Notes under the pieces: generated by a model
What the model was told of the DNA's origin: nothing
The model's database searches: none
What the model saw: only the letters and a program-made list of their open reading frames with translations
Position numbers and translations under genes: made by a program
NCBI GenBank assembly: GCA_963971405.1
Contig: OZ020486.1
Coordinates: 32,759,419-32,823,418 of the forward strand
Origin: Psococerastis gibbosa
Lineage: Eukaryota > Arthropoda > Insecta > Psocodea > Psocidae
Reading direction: 5' to 3'
DNA length: 64,000 nucleotides
Shown here: piece by piece, positions 47,301 to 59,300 of the stretch
Numbering within the stretch: position 1 is the first letter of the stretch
Layout: each line of letters starts with the position of its first letter

Positions 47301-50300
47301 GTTTATTAATTTCTGTCGCAGAACTCATTTTTTAAATTAAATAAAGATAAAAAGGAAGAATCAAAACAAAACTCAAAAGAAAATAAACAACAAATCAGGT
47401 TTTTCTGTCTGTCTGTCGCTCTGTCTGTTCATCTGTTCATCGATTTCCAGACAAACTAATCTCGATTTTGATGAAATTTAGCATGCAGGTTCACAAAATT
47501 CATGCCTCGGGAATTTTATTTTTATTTTGGGCTGACTCAATTTGGGGGGGTTTTATACTCCAAACAAACGCCTAAAAAAATTATTTCTCCAAAACGCCTC
47601 CAACGATTTCTTTTAAATTCACAAATATTGTAGTCGTTATTAATGTTAATAAAATGCGGGAGGTCGCTTGCCCCTTGATTGTTTGCTTCAGGGAATAAAA
47701 AAATATAAACAACTAAATTTGAATGAAAAATGACTAAAAAATAATTTTTCTGGGAAACCTTTCTATCGATGATTTCTACCTTCAGGCATGTTTTAGGTGT
47801 TAAATTGAGTAACGAAACCAAACAGGTTGCTTTCCAAAAAAAGTATTTGGTTTTGTGAAAAAATGTTTTTTTGAATAAATGTTCAGAAAATTCATGCTCA
47901 AATGTTTTGCGTGCCCTGCCATTATTACTGTGGGGTAATGTGTTGGTCTGACCTATCTAGAATTTATATATAGATATCCGAAATGTACCATATGACAATT
48001 ATTTACAATGAAATTACTCATTTTCTGTATCTACTAACTGATAAATTGGAAAGCATGTTCGAGTAAACTCGGACCAGTTCTTGTTATTTAGTATAATTGA
48101 AAGTACTGAGCTAATGACAGTAGTAACGTCCGATCGATCATACAATACTTGCACACAACTATACAAATTGTATAGTAAATATAGAAATAGAGGGGGAGAC
48201 CAAGCATAAGATAAAAAAACTAGATTGAGGGGGACTGGTATCAGAGGATGTGTTGAATAATCAGAATAGAGAGACAGTAGGGTATGGAGGCGGAAAAGCA
48301 ACCTGTCCGGTTTCGTTACTCAATTTAACAGCTGTAACATGCCTGAAGGTAGAAATCCCCGATCGAAAGGTTTCGCAGAAAAATACTTTTTTGTCATTTT
48401 TCATTAAAATTAAGTTATTTTTATTTTTTTACCCCCAAAAGCAAACTATTAAGGGGCAAGCGACTCCCCGCATTTTATTAACATAAGGGCTACAACATAT
48501 GTGCATTTAAAAGAAATCGTTGGAGCCGTTTTGGAGAAATAATTTTTTTAGACTTTTTTTTGGAGTTTTTTGATAATAAAACCCCCCGAATTGAGTTAGT
48601 CCAAAATAGAAGAACCGGTCCGAGTTTACTGGAACATGCTTTCCAATTTATCAAAATTAGTTGACAGAGAAAATGAGCAATTTCATGGTAAATAATTTTC
48701 CTATGGTTAAATTTCCGATATCTCGGGGGGGGGGGGGGGGGGGGGGGTTATCCATCTGACGTTACTGGAGGTGAGGTAAATTCTGGATAGGTCAGACCAA
48801 CATATTACCAAATACTTTTCTGGGAAAGCAACCTGTCCGGTTTCGTTACTCAATTTAACACCTAAAACATGCCTGAAGGTAGAAATCATCGATAGACAGG
48901 TTTCGCAGAAACATTATTTTTTAGTCATTTTTTTTTCATTAAAATTTAGTTAATTTAATTTTTTTACCCCCAGAAGCAACCTATCAAGGGGCAAGCGGCC
49001 CCACGCATTTCGTTAATACTAATAACAACTACAATATATGTGAATTTAAAAGAAATAGTTGGAGCCGTTTTTGAGAAATAATTTTTTTAGACGTTTTTTT
49101 GGAGTTTTTTGAGAATAAACCCCCCCCCCCCCCCAAATTAAGTTAGCCCCAAATGAAAGAACCGGTCCGAGTTCACTCGAACATGCTTTCCAATTTATCA
49201 AAATTATTAGATAGAAGATAGAGAAAATTAGTAATTTTATGGCAAATATTTTTCCTATGGTTAAATTTCCGATATCTCGGGGGGGGGGGGGGGGGGGGGT
49301 TGTCCACCTGACGTCACTGGAAGTGAGGTAAATTCTCGATAGGTCAAACAAACACATTAATTACCACACAGCAATAATGGCAATTTTCTATCATTTTTTT
49401 CAAAAAATAATTTTTTGGGCAAAACCAAATATTTTTTTGGGAAAGCAACCTATCCGGTTTCGTTAACACCTAAAACATGCTTGAAGGTAGAAATCATCGA
49501 TAGAAAGGTTTCGCATTTTTTAGTCATTTTTTCAGTAAAATTTAGTTATTTTTATTTTTTTACCCCCAGAAGCGAACTATCAAGGGGCAAGCGACCCCCC
49601 GCATTTTGTCAACATTAATAACGACTACAATCTACGAGAATTTAAAAGAAATCGTTGGAGCCGTTTTTGAGAAATAATTTTTTTAGACGTTTTTTTGGAG
49701 TTTTTTGAAAATAAAACCCCCCCAAATTGAGTTAGCCCAAAAAAAAATAAATGGTCCCGAGGTATGATTTTTGTGAACCTACATGCCAAATTTCACTCAA
49801 ATCCACTGAGTAGTTTGCCCGGAAATCGACGAACAGACAGACAGACCGACAGACAGACATTTTGTAAAAACCACTTTTTTGAGTTCCTGGGACCTCAAAA
49901 CGTGTAAATCCGTTGAAATCTCGGAATCGAAAATTTCGACCATCACAAAGCTTTCCTTATACTACGTATAAATTGGAAAGCAAAAAATGGTTCCGAGGTA
50001 TGATTTTTGTGAACCTACATGCCAAATTTAATCAAAATCGACAGAGTAGTTTGCCCGGGAATCGATGAACAGACAGACAGACAGAGCGACAGACAGAAAA
50101 TTCGTAAAAACCTCTTTTTTGGGTTCCTGGGACCTCAAAACGTGTAAATCCGTTGAAATCTCGGAATCGAAAATTTCGACCGTCACAAAGCTTTCCTTAT
50201 ACTACGTATAAATTGGAAAGCAAAAAAATGGTCCCGAGTTATGATTTTTGTGAGCCTACATGCCAAATTTCATCAAAATCCATCGAGTAGTTTGCCCGAA

Positions 50301-53300
50301 AATTGATGAACAGACAAACAGAGCGACAGATAGACAGACATTTAGTAAAAACCACTTTTTTAGGTTCCTGGGACCTCAAGTCCGTTGAAATCCCGGAATC
50401 GAAAATTTGGACCATCACAAAGCTTTCCTTATACCTACTACGTGTAAATTGGAAAGCAAAAATGGCGGGCTCGAATGTCCATAGAAATATATTAACTGGA
50501 ACGGCGGGAGATATAATATCCCTTACGGGGCTCCCGTCATAAACGAAATATCAGAGATAAGTGCCAATGTAAAAAATATCGGAGTCTTAAACATTGCAGC
50601 ATAGCAGAACCTAGACCTGGTCAAAACCCTTTACTTAGCTTGTGCAGGCTATTCCCCCAGCCAAATTGCTTACTTATCTGGTGCAGGCCACACTAGCCGC
50701 CATATTGATAACGGTCTACAGCCCATATCACTCTAGTTGCGTCTTATTGTTTTTATCCTTTTGTTATTTTTTTACAGCCACGCTTGCCGAGTTCGACCAG
50801 GAACGAATTCTACCGAGTATCCCACAGGCCCAGTTGGTTAGTAAGCATTTTTTTATCAATTTTTATATGCCAACACAATGTGTCCAAAATTTGCATTAAC
50901 GCAGTGCACTTGCTAAGAATTAATTGTATCAATAATTACCTGATTTCTTTTATTGTATTGTATAATTTAACAGAAATATTTATTTATTTATTTATTATGA
51001 TTGCTAGGTACATTCAATTAGAAAAAATTATATTACTCGTGACTTCATGGTATTTAATTTTAATAAACAAACCGAAATTTAGTGTTTTATCGAAATTTGT
51101 TACAACAGCTATAACTAGTATTATTAAAACCCAAATAATAACTAAAAAATTAACTTTGTCTACGAAACACACTGATGTTAGTACAAAACCGCGCTGAAGA
51201 ACTGCCATCTACATAGGAAAACCCAATAGCACAGTTACACCTTATCAGCGATTTGAGACTTGCTCAACTCGAGGAGAACATGCAAATGTGACTAGTGAGA
51301 GGAAACCTTGATTTATTTAGGACTGGGAGGGGGAGAAGGGGGTGGGTGGGGGGCGTGGTTGGTTACCTATTCCTGGTGATTGTGTGAGTACTATGTCGTT
51401 TAATATTTTTTCATTATCGTGGAAAGGCTTTTTAATTTCAACATTTAAAAAAACAATTAAGGTGTAGCTTTTCTTTATTTAGTGTAGAGCTGTCCAGTTG
51501 TGGGGGATTGAAAGTGTGGCTTTCTGAGTTAATGTGTTTGTGTCTCCTATACCTGTTACATGTTTTTCACCCCTAGTCTTAAAGCTTCTGCCTGTTTGAC
51601 CCATGGAAAATGCGTCACAATCGCTACAATTTAGACGATAAACTCAATTGCCTTTTGCTTTTTCTGGTTTGGTTTTACAGTTCATGAGTTTATTGGCTAA
51701 GTTGTTGCGGCTGTACGGGGATGGGGTTTGTCTGTTGTAGAAGATATAAGGTTACTTATTTCTTCTGTGATTTTTTTCTCTGTGTTGGATTCTAAAATAT
51801 AAATTATTAGTGTCTGGGTTTATGCTGTCTGGGGTTAAATTAGTTTGAGGCTGTGTTTGTTTTGTCGAGATGTAGAATTCTGTCTACTAGATTGTGATTG
51901 AAATGGTTGTTCTGGGCAATTTGTTTAATGGTACTTAACTTAACTTATTGCGGTTGTATGGGGCTGGGGTTTTGTCTGTTGTAGAAGATATAAGGTAACT
52001 TATTTGTTCTGTGATTTTTTCTATGTATTGGATCCTAAAATATTATTTATTGGTGTCAGGGTTTATGCTGTCTGGGGGTAAATTAGTTTGAGGTCAACCT
52101 ACACCGGCTACAAGCGATACTGGACAAGCTGACTATTGACGCAATGGAGCAGGCGAAAGCATGACTTAACCAAGTACAGATTCGAGTCTAATTCCATGTT
52201 ACCTATGGGTTAGAAAAAGAGACCCCCGTATGGTAAATTCTATGGAATTCAGACTATAATTTGAATTTTGAATACATAACTATTGTAAATATATGAAATC
52301 TGCCACGGCCATCTGTAATATACAGATTATCTACCAGCTTTTCTTTAAGAGGATAGAGCATCTAGACTTCGGTTACCTCTTGTTTGACGATGAAACTGAC
52401 ATTACGTATTTTTATTCGAGTTACTATAAAAGTTATTGAAAATGTAATCAATCTATTTTGCAAATTACTAGTTTATATAACATTTCGTAGAGAAGGCCAA
52501 TGATTGAGCTACTCATTTTCCATAATCTGATGCAATGGTTTAAAAATATTGCTGCTGATAAAAAATTACTCTTCGGAACATCCCAAATATTAAAATACCG
52601 CCATGATTCTGTATTGATACATGATACGGATAAAAATAGAATGGGTTAAATTTTTAGTAACTCGAAGAAATATTGGGATTTGGTGTCGAACCAGGGGTGA
52701 CCAAAGTCTCGGTACTATGTCATGATAATTGAGGGCTTAACAATTAAGGAGGGTTACTCTCCTATCTACACATATTCAGCCGAATTCATAAAAAGGGCTG
52801 AATTCATAATTTCAAGAATTTCCTTACTTTTCAATTACTTTTCTCGAACTTTCGCTCATTGTCCAATAACTAAAAGTAATGGGTTATGAATATAAAAAAG
52901 AGCACTTGCTCATGCCTTTACCTATTACTTCTGCCTTCCCGCCTTGAAGTAAATACTTCTTTTTATGAATTCGGCCGAGACTATTACCTTGTTGATCGCA
53001 GAGCCAGCATGCAGCACCTGCTACGGAGCTGGTAACCAATAGCGAGTTAGCCAGGTTGAGCAGCCACATTTTCATGTTGGAGTTAAATATGCAACGTGCA
53101 GTGCGACAGCCCTACATTCGCCGGGCGATGCTGCGGCGTCAGTCTCTGTAAGTCAAAAATACTAAAATAGAAAGAATAACCATAAGCTAAGTATCGCCGA
53201 TGGCAGTGAAACATTGAGGGAAATAGCAAAGGTTAATAACTTTATATATAAAAAATTGCACTTAATTCTACAACATAAATTTTTAATAGTTATAGCTGTT

Positions 53301-56300
53301 TCGGTGTAACACCATTAGACTTACACTTACTTACACCGAAACAGCTGTAACTATTAAAAATTTATGTTGTGGAATTAAGTGCAATTTTTTATGTATAAAG
53401 TTATTAATCATGTTTCACTTCCACGAAGTCACTGAAGAAACTCTCATGAATAGTAAAGGTGTTCAAAGGACAAAAGACCGAGTTTGTAGGGTTCCAATAA
53501 CAACAAATATATAATTTTTTAAAAATGAAGAACAAATGAACAGTTCAACTGGTAAAACTGACTACAGAATCGTAGACGCGCAGTCCTTGTCAATCTTACT
53601 AGGTTAATTTTCATTATGTTTAGCTTATGGCGAGAATCTTCCGCAAAATCTCTGTCACAGCTGACGAGTCTGTGATTGATGATTGAGCTGCGCATGCCCT
53701 TCTGACCCGCTTGATGTGCTGTGCTTCTAATTAGAATACAATTAAAAGACCAGCAAGTTGAAAATGCACCAAACACAGTGTTTCTTCGATTTTATAATTG
53801 TATGTTTATGCAAGTACTGGAATAAAATGGCCTGTCTATTGTCTATATATATATATATATATAGTACATGCGAACGATATGGTGATCATAGCCGTCTATG
53901 TACGTCTATGTACGTCTACGTGGTAGTCTCACTACGAAAACTCCAAAAAACCGTAAACGAATAGACATTCAGGGAAAGAGGCATGAGAGGGAACTCGAAC
54001 AAAAGTAAAGTAAAGTAAAACACGAACTGTGGAACAAGTGGAGCCCCTGAGTATACGAAGGAAGATTTAGAACAAGTGGAATCGCACGGGTACTTTAGGA
54101 CTACAAATTGAAAAGAAGGAATAAACAAGTGTTTCGTCTATCTTCAATTCCTGATCCAACAATAGCCTATTGCAACGAAATTAAATCGCCAACAAAAGTA
54201 CAGTTCAGGGGTTTCAGATTGATGAGGCAGTAGGTTTTAAAATGACACTTCCAAATTACAGTGGTCCACTACCGCGAACCCAGCAGCCGGAGTCGTGTCG
54301 TTCGTGCGGCTCTTCACTTAAGCGCAAGGGAACGAACCCACAAAGGTTTCGGGGTGAGAAGTACACGCGGGATTTCAATGGAGCACGGCGTGAGGAAGCC
54401 GGACCTTCCACGTCCACCGCCAATCCCACGCCTAAAAGAGATGCCGCTACTAGTCCAGGCCTGGTTCCTGATGAGGCGGCTCCGTCAGCGCCAGCGTCAG
54501 CCGACGGCCCAGCGTCGCCACCCCGCCGTCGTCCTTCACCAGCTCTGGCCACCCTTATCGGAACATCGTCTTCTTCGAGTGGCGACAACGACGACGATAG
54601 CTCGTCGCCATCTTCTGGCCCGTTTGTACCCGTGGCGACGACCTCTGGCGACGCTTCTACTTCTGATCCTCAGCCAAGTAGTTCAACAGCGGAGCCTTCT
54701 TTTCAACGTGGTAGAGTTGATGTGAGTAAATAATACGTGTAAGCATCCTGTCAAATATTTACAGGAGGGGAGGGAGGGGGTTTGGCTGGTTACCTATTCC
54801 TAACCAGCTGGCTAAATCTATTAGTGGGGATTTTTTTGTTGTTGAAAAAAAATACAGTTATAAAGCTTCAAAACTGAGAGGTTTGTCTGAACATATGTTC
54901 ATCGCTCATGTGCGAATGTTATGTCGCTTAATATCTTTTCCTTATTGCCTTTCTAATTTCTAAAGTGTAACTTTTCTTTATTTTGTGTAGGGCTGTCTAG
55001 TTGTGGGGATCGAAAGTGTGATTTTCTGAGTTGAGGTGTTTTGCGAATGCGCTGTTGGTGTTGGTGTCTCCTATACCTGTTATATGTTGTTTAACCCTAG
55101 TTTTAAAGCTTCTGCCTGTAAATTGCGTCACAATCGCTACAATTTAGATGATAAACTTCATTGCCTTTTTCTTTTTCTGGTTTGGTTTTACAGTTCATGA
55201 GTTTATTGGCTAAGTTGTTGCGGCTGTACGGGGATGGGGTTTGTCTGTTGTAGAAGATATAAGGTTACTTATTTCTTCTGTGAGTTTTTTCTCTGTGTTG
55301 GATTCTAAAATATAAATTATTAGTGTCTGGGTTTATGCTGTCTGGGGGTAAATTAGTTTGAGGCTGTGTTTGTTTTGTCGAGATGTAGAATTCTGTCTAC
55401 TAGATTGTGATTGAAATTGTTGTTCTGGGCAATTTGTTTAATGGTACTTAACTCATTATTATAGTTGGTCTCATTCATAGGGATGTTAAGGAGTCGAAAA
55501 ATCATACTGTGGAAGGCTGCGTATTTGTGCTGGAATGAGTGGGAAGAATCAGCAGGGATTATATTATCAGTATGATGGGGTCCATGAGAGAAATGGTCAA
55601 TGAATTTGAAGTGAGTCATGGGCATCCCTTCTCAATATCGACGGGGGTTCCCGGGGCACTTTGGTCTGGCGTTTTTTGAGATTTATGAAATGACTTGTTG
55701 CATAATTCAAGTGATACTTTTCGAACTTTAGGAAGGGCAGCTGTCCCAGCTGCCCATTCGTAGCACACGCGCAACCTACGGGTGGAAGGTTCTGTGAAGC
55801 ACACTATCGAATGGGTTGCCGCACATTTGACCCAGCACACGGCTTCCCCAGTCAGTGGTGATCCACGCGTGGAATCGTTTGTGTTTCACGCACAGATTAC
55901 ACACTAAAAGTGTAGGCAAAATCTTAGGAATCAGATTAGGTCCGTTCTTTAAACAATCCTTGTGCAATGTCAATGCTCTCAATCGGACTGTCCATGGAAA
56001 GGTTCAGTGGGACAGTGGTTGAAGTGCAGATGCGACGTAGCTGCGCCCGCTCTATTTTTAATAATAATGTAGGGTATGTAAGAGTGTCGTGCGCCACTGG
56101 ATGTGGCGCATGCGGAGGACAGTCTCGGGTGTGTTGAAGCTTGGAATGGTTCTTCTTTTTGTAATGTTTCTTAAATCAAATAAATGTTTAACTATGTAAT
56201 CGGGGCGTATCGTGTATTTAATACAATTCATCTCCCTATATTTGGGGGCTCGTCCGGGATGTGTGGTGTATCGGGGAAGTGAATTGTGTGCTGTGGAGGC

Positions 56301-59300
56301 ATCCAGGCATGTGAGTAGAACTTGTGACTGGGACGATATAATGGCGCTGTCATGTTATAGCAGCAGGCAGAGTACGGTGGTTCGTGTAATAAGGGCGTAA
56401 GTTAGTTGCAGTGGCGTCTCCTATCATATTCTTCATCAAATTTTTTTTAATGATGGCGTGCCTGGGGGATGTAAGGAGTATTAAAAAAGCTGTTCTATAC
56501 ACAAAGACAAAGACTTTGAAGCAGTTTTTTGAATTCTTATATAATGATCAAGCGTTTAATAAAGCTGAAATATTGGCGTTTTCTGGATTTGAATATGAGA
56601 CACAACAGCTGCAGGACAAAAAGGCAGAGCTGCTTGAGATGAAAAAGTGTGACTTGTGGCTTTTTGCATTTTGTTGGGCATCAGTTTTGAAGGTAGGAAA
56701 GATGAGATAGCTGATCGGTTGATGGTACTTCTCAATAATGTGGGTACATACGTTCCGGAGGATAAAGACGAAGACGATGAAGACGACGGTGATCATGAAG
56801 ACGATGACCACGACAAAGACGAAGACGACGGTGATCATGATGAAGACGATACTAAAGATGCAATTTCTGCCAAGACAATTCCTAAAAGAGCTAACGAAGA
56901 CGCGATACAGCTCCTCACCTCATTGGCTAGCCGTGTTGGCGTTTCATTCCATGACGTCCAAGATAGTATTCGCCTATTTGACGGTTCAGATAGGATTACC
57001 GTCGAAAGTTGGGTTGAAGAGTTTGAAGAAATGGCGACTACTATGCATTGGGACTCACTTCAAACGTTTGTGTTTGCTAAAAAATCATTAAGAGGCGTCG
57101 CCAAGCTATTCATTGAGAGTGAACGAGGTATAAAAACGTGGCCTCAACTGAAAAGAATTCTGTTAATGGAGTTTAAAACGCACACGAGCAGTATGCGCCT
57201 CCATGAGTGTATGAAAGAGCGAAAAAAGCAAAAATCGGAATCAGCCGTTGAGTATTTTCTGGAGATGAAGAAAATTGCAAAGTCGGGGTCACTCCATGAT
57301 GGTGATTTAATGCAATATGTGATCGATGGCATGACGGACGATTATGGTGGTAAGGTGATGTTATACGGCGCTAAGACGCTCACTTCGTTTCGTGACAAGC
57401 TGAAAGACTATGATATTTTGGCTACGAAAAGCCGAAAGGTGGTGAAACCTCCGGATGTTAAACCTGTGAAGAGGCGGGAAGACAGTCACGTCAACAAGAA
57501 TGGGGAAAGACCCGAGCATTGTTTTAATTGTGGCAATAAGGGTCATAAATCGACGGAATGTCCGTACAAGGCTGATGGTCCTAAATGTTTTAAATGTAAT
57601 TCTTTTGGACACATAGCCAAATATTGTCCACAGACAGTACTGGAGTCTGCCATATGCAGTCGACCGGACGAGAGTGGCATGTGTAAAGAAGTTCTCGTGG
57701 AAGGCATACCAATTGTTGCGCTCATCGATACCGACAGTCAACTGACCCTTTTAAAAGAAAGTCAGCATGTTCTAATGGGGAACCCAGAGTTAAAGGCATC
57801 GGATGTTCAAGTACTTGGAATTGGCCATACCCTTGTCAGGTCCATGGGCTTTATGGACACTAAAGTAAGCATAGATGGTGCTACTTTCCGGACGAAGATT
57901 CATGTCTTGCCCAATGACGCATTACGAAGACCTATGATAGTTGGACGTGATGTCACTGATCAAACCGTTATGAACATTGATCATGGAAGGGTTACTATTG
58001 CGCAGAATACCATTTCAAATGGCTCAGACAACTGCGACGATATGTTTGGGTGCTTTAATGTGGAGGAAGTACCCGGACCTTCAGTTAGTTTGGTATCGAA
58101 TGACCAGTTTCGCGCTGAGGCTCTCCACATGATGCATAATTACGTGCCTCAGAAAAATAAAGACTGTCCTATTAAGATGCGTGTTGTAGTTAAAGATGAG
58201 ACACCTGTCTACTGTGCTCCAAGAAGACTGTCTTTCAAAGATCGTGACATCGTTGATGCTCAGGTGGAGGTGTGGTTAAAAGATGGCATTGTTCAACCAA
58301 GTGTGTCAGAATATGCTAGTCCTGTTGTCGTTGTACGGAAGAAAGACGGATCTCCGAGGGTCTGTGTCGATTTTCGTAATTTCAACAAAAAGGTATTCCG
58401 TGATCGTTTTCCACTGCCGGTAATGGAAGACCAGCTGGATCGTTTAGTGGGCGCTAAGGTGTTCACCACTTTGGACCTTAAGAACGGGTTTTTTCACGTA
58501 CCTGTTGAGGCGGACAGCCGTAAATATTTGGCATTTGTTACGCACAAGGGACATTGGGAATTTTTGAGGGCTCCCTTTGGGTACTGCAATTCACCGCCAG
58601 TGTTCCAACGCTTTGTGAACACAGTGTTTCGACAGCTCATTATTAGTGGTGATATCATTACATACTTGGATGATTTAATTCTTCCCTCAACAACTTATAA
58701 GGATTGTATGAATAAACTGCAAACTGTCCTAGACACAGCTTCTCTGTATGGCCTTGAGTTTAATTTAAAGAAATGTAGACTGTTGGAAAGTGAAGTTGAG
58801 TTTCTGGGACATCGAATTCGAGAAGGACAAATCTTCCCGTCAGAGGAAAAGACGCTTGCCGTGAAGCAATTTCCTGAACCCAAAACACAAAAAGCCCTCC
58901 AATCATTTATAGGTTTAACGTCGTATTTCCGTAAATTTGTGAAAGACTATGCGCGTATTGCAAAGCCACTCACCGACTTATTGCGAATCGACAATAGTAA
59001 AGTGACTTTTGGGCAAGAAGAGAAGATCAGTTTTGAGACTTTAAAGTGCGTGTTGTCGAAAGAACCAGTGCTTTGTATTTACGATCCTAAGTTGGAAACA
59101 GAGTTGCATACCGACGCATCTCAAGATGGATTTGGTGCCCTGATGCTTCAGCGACAAATGGCTGATAACGCCTTTCACCCTGTTTATTATTACAGTCGCA
59201 AAACTTCGCCTGCTCAAAGGAAGTACACGAGCTACGAACTCGAGATCCTGGCAGTGATTGAAGCAGTGAAGAAATTTCGGGTTTACCTGCATGGTATTCA

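Noticed and set aside
49741..50460. CRISPR-like regular repeats
   Set aside because: Units are 240 bp long, contiguous and diverged, with no short repeats and spacers, in a eukaryotic intron.
50837..50845. Alternative donor GTAAGC for AMBRA1 exon 13
   Set aside because: It would leave phase 1 and break the frame with exon 14, whereas TTG|GTTAGT keeps it open.
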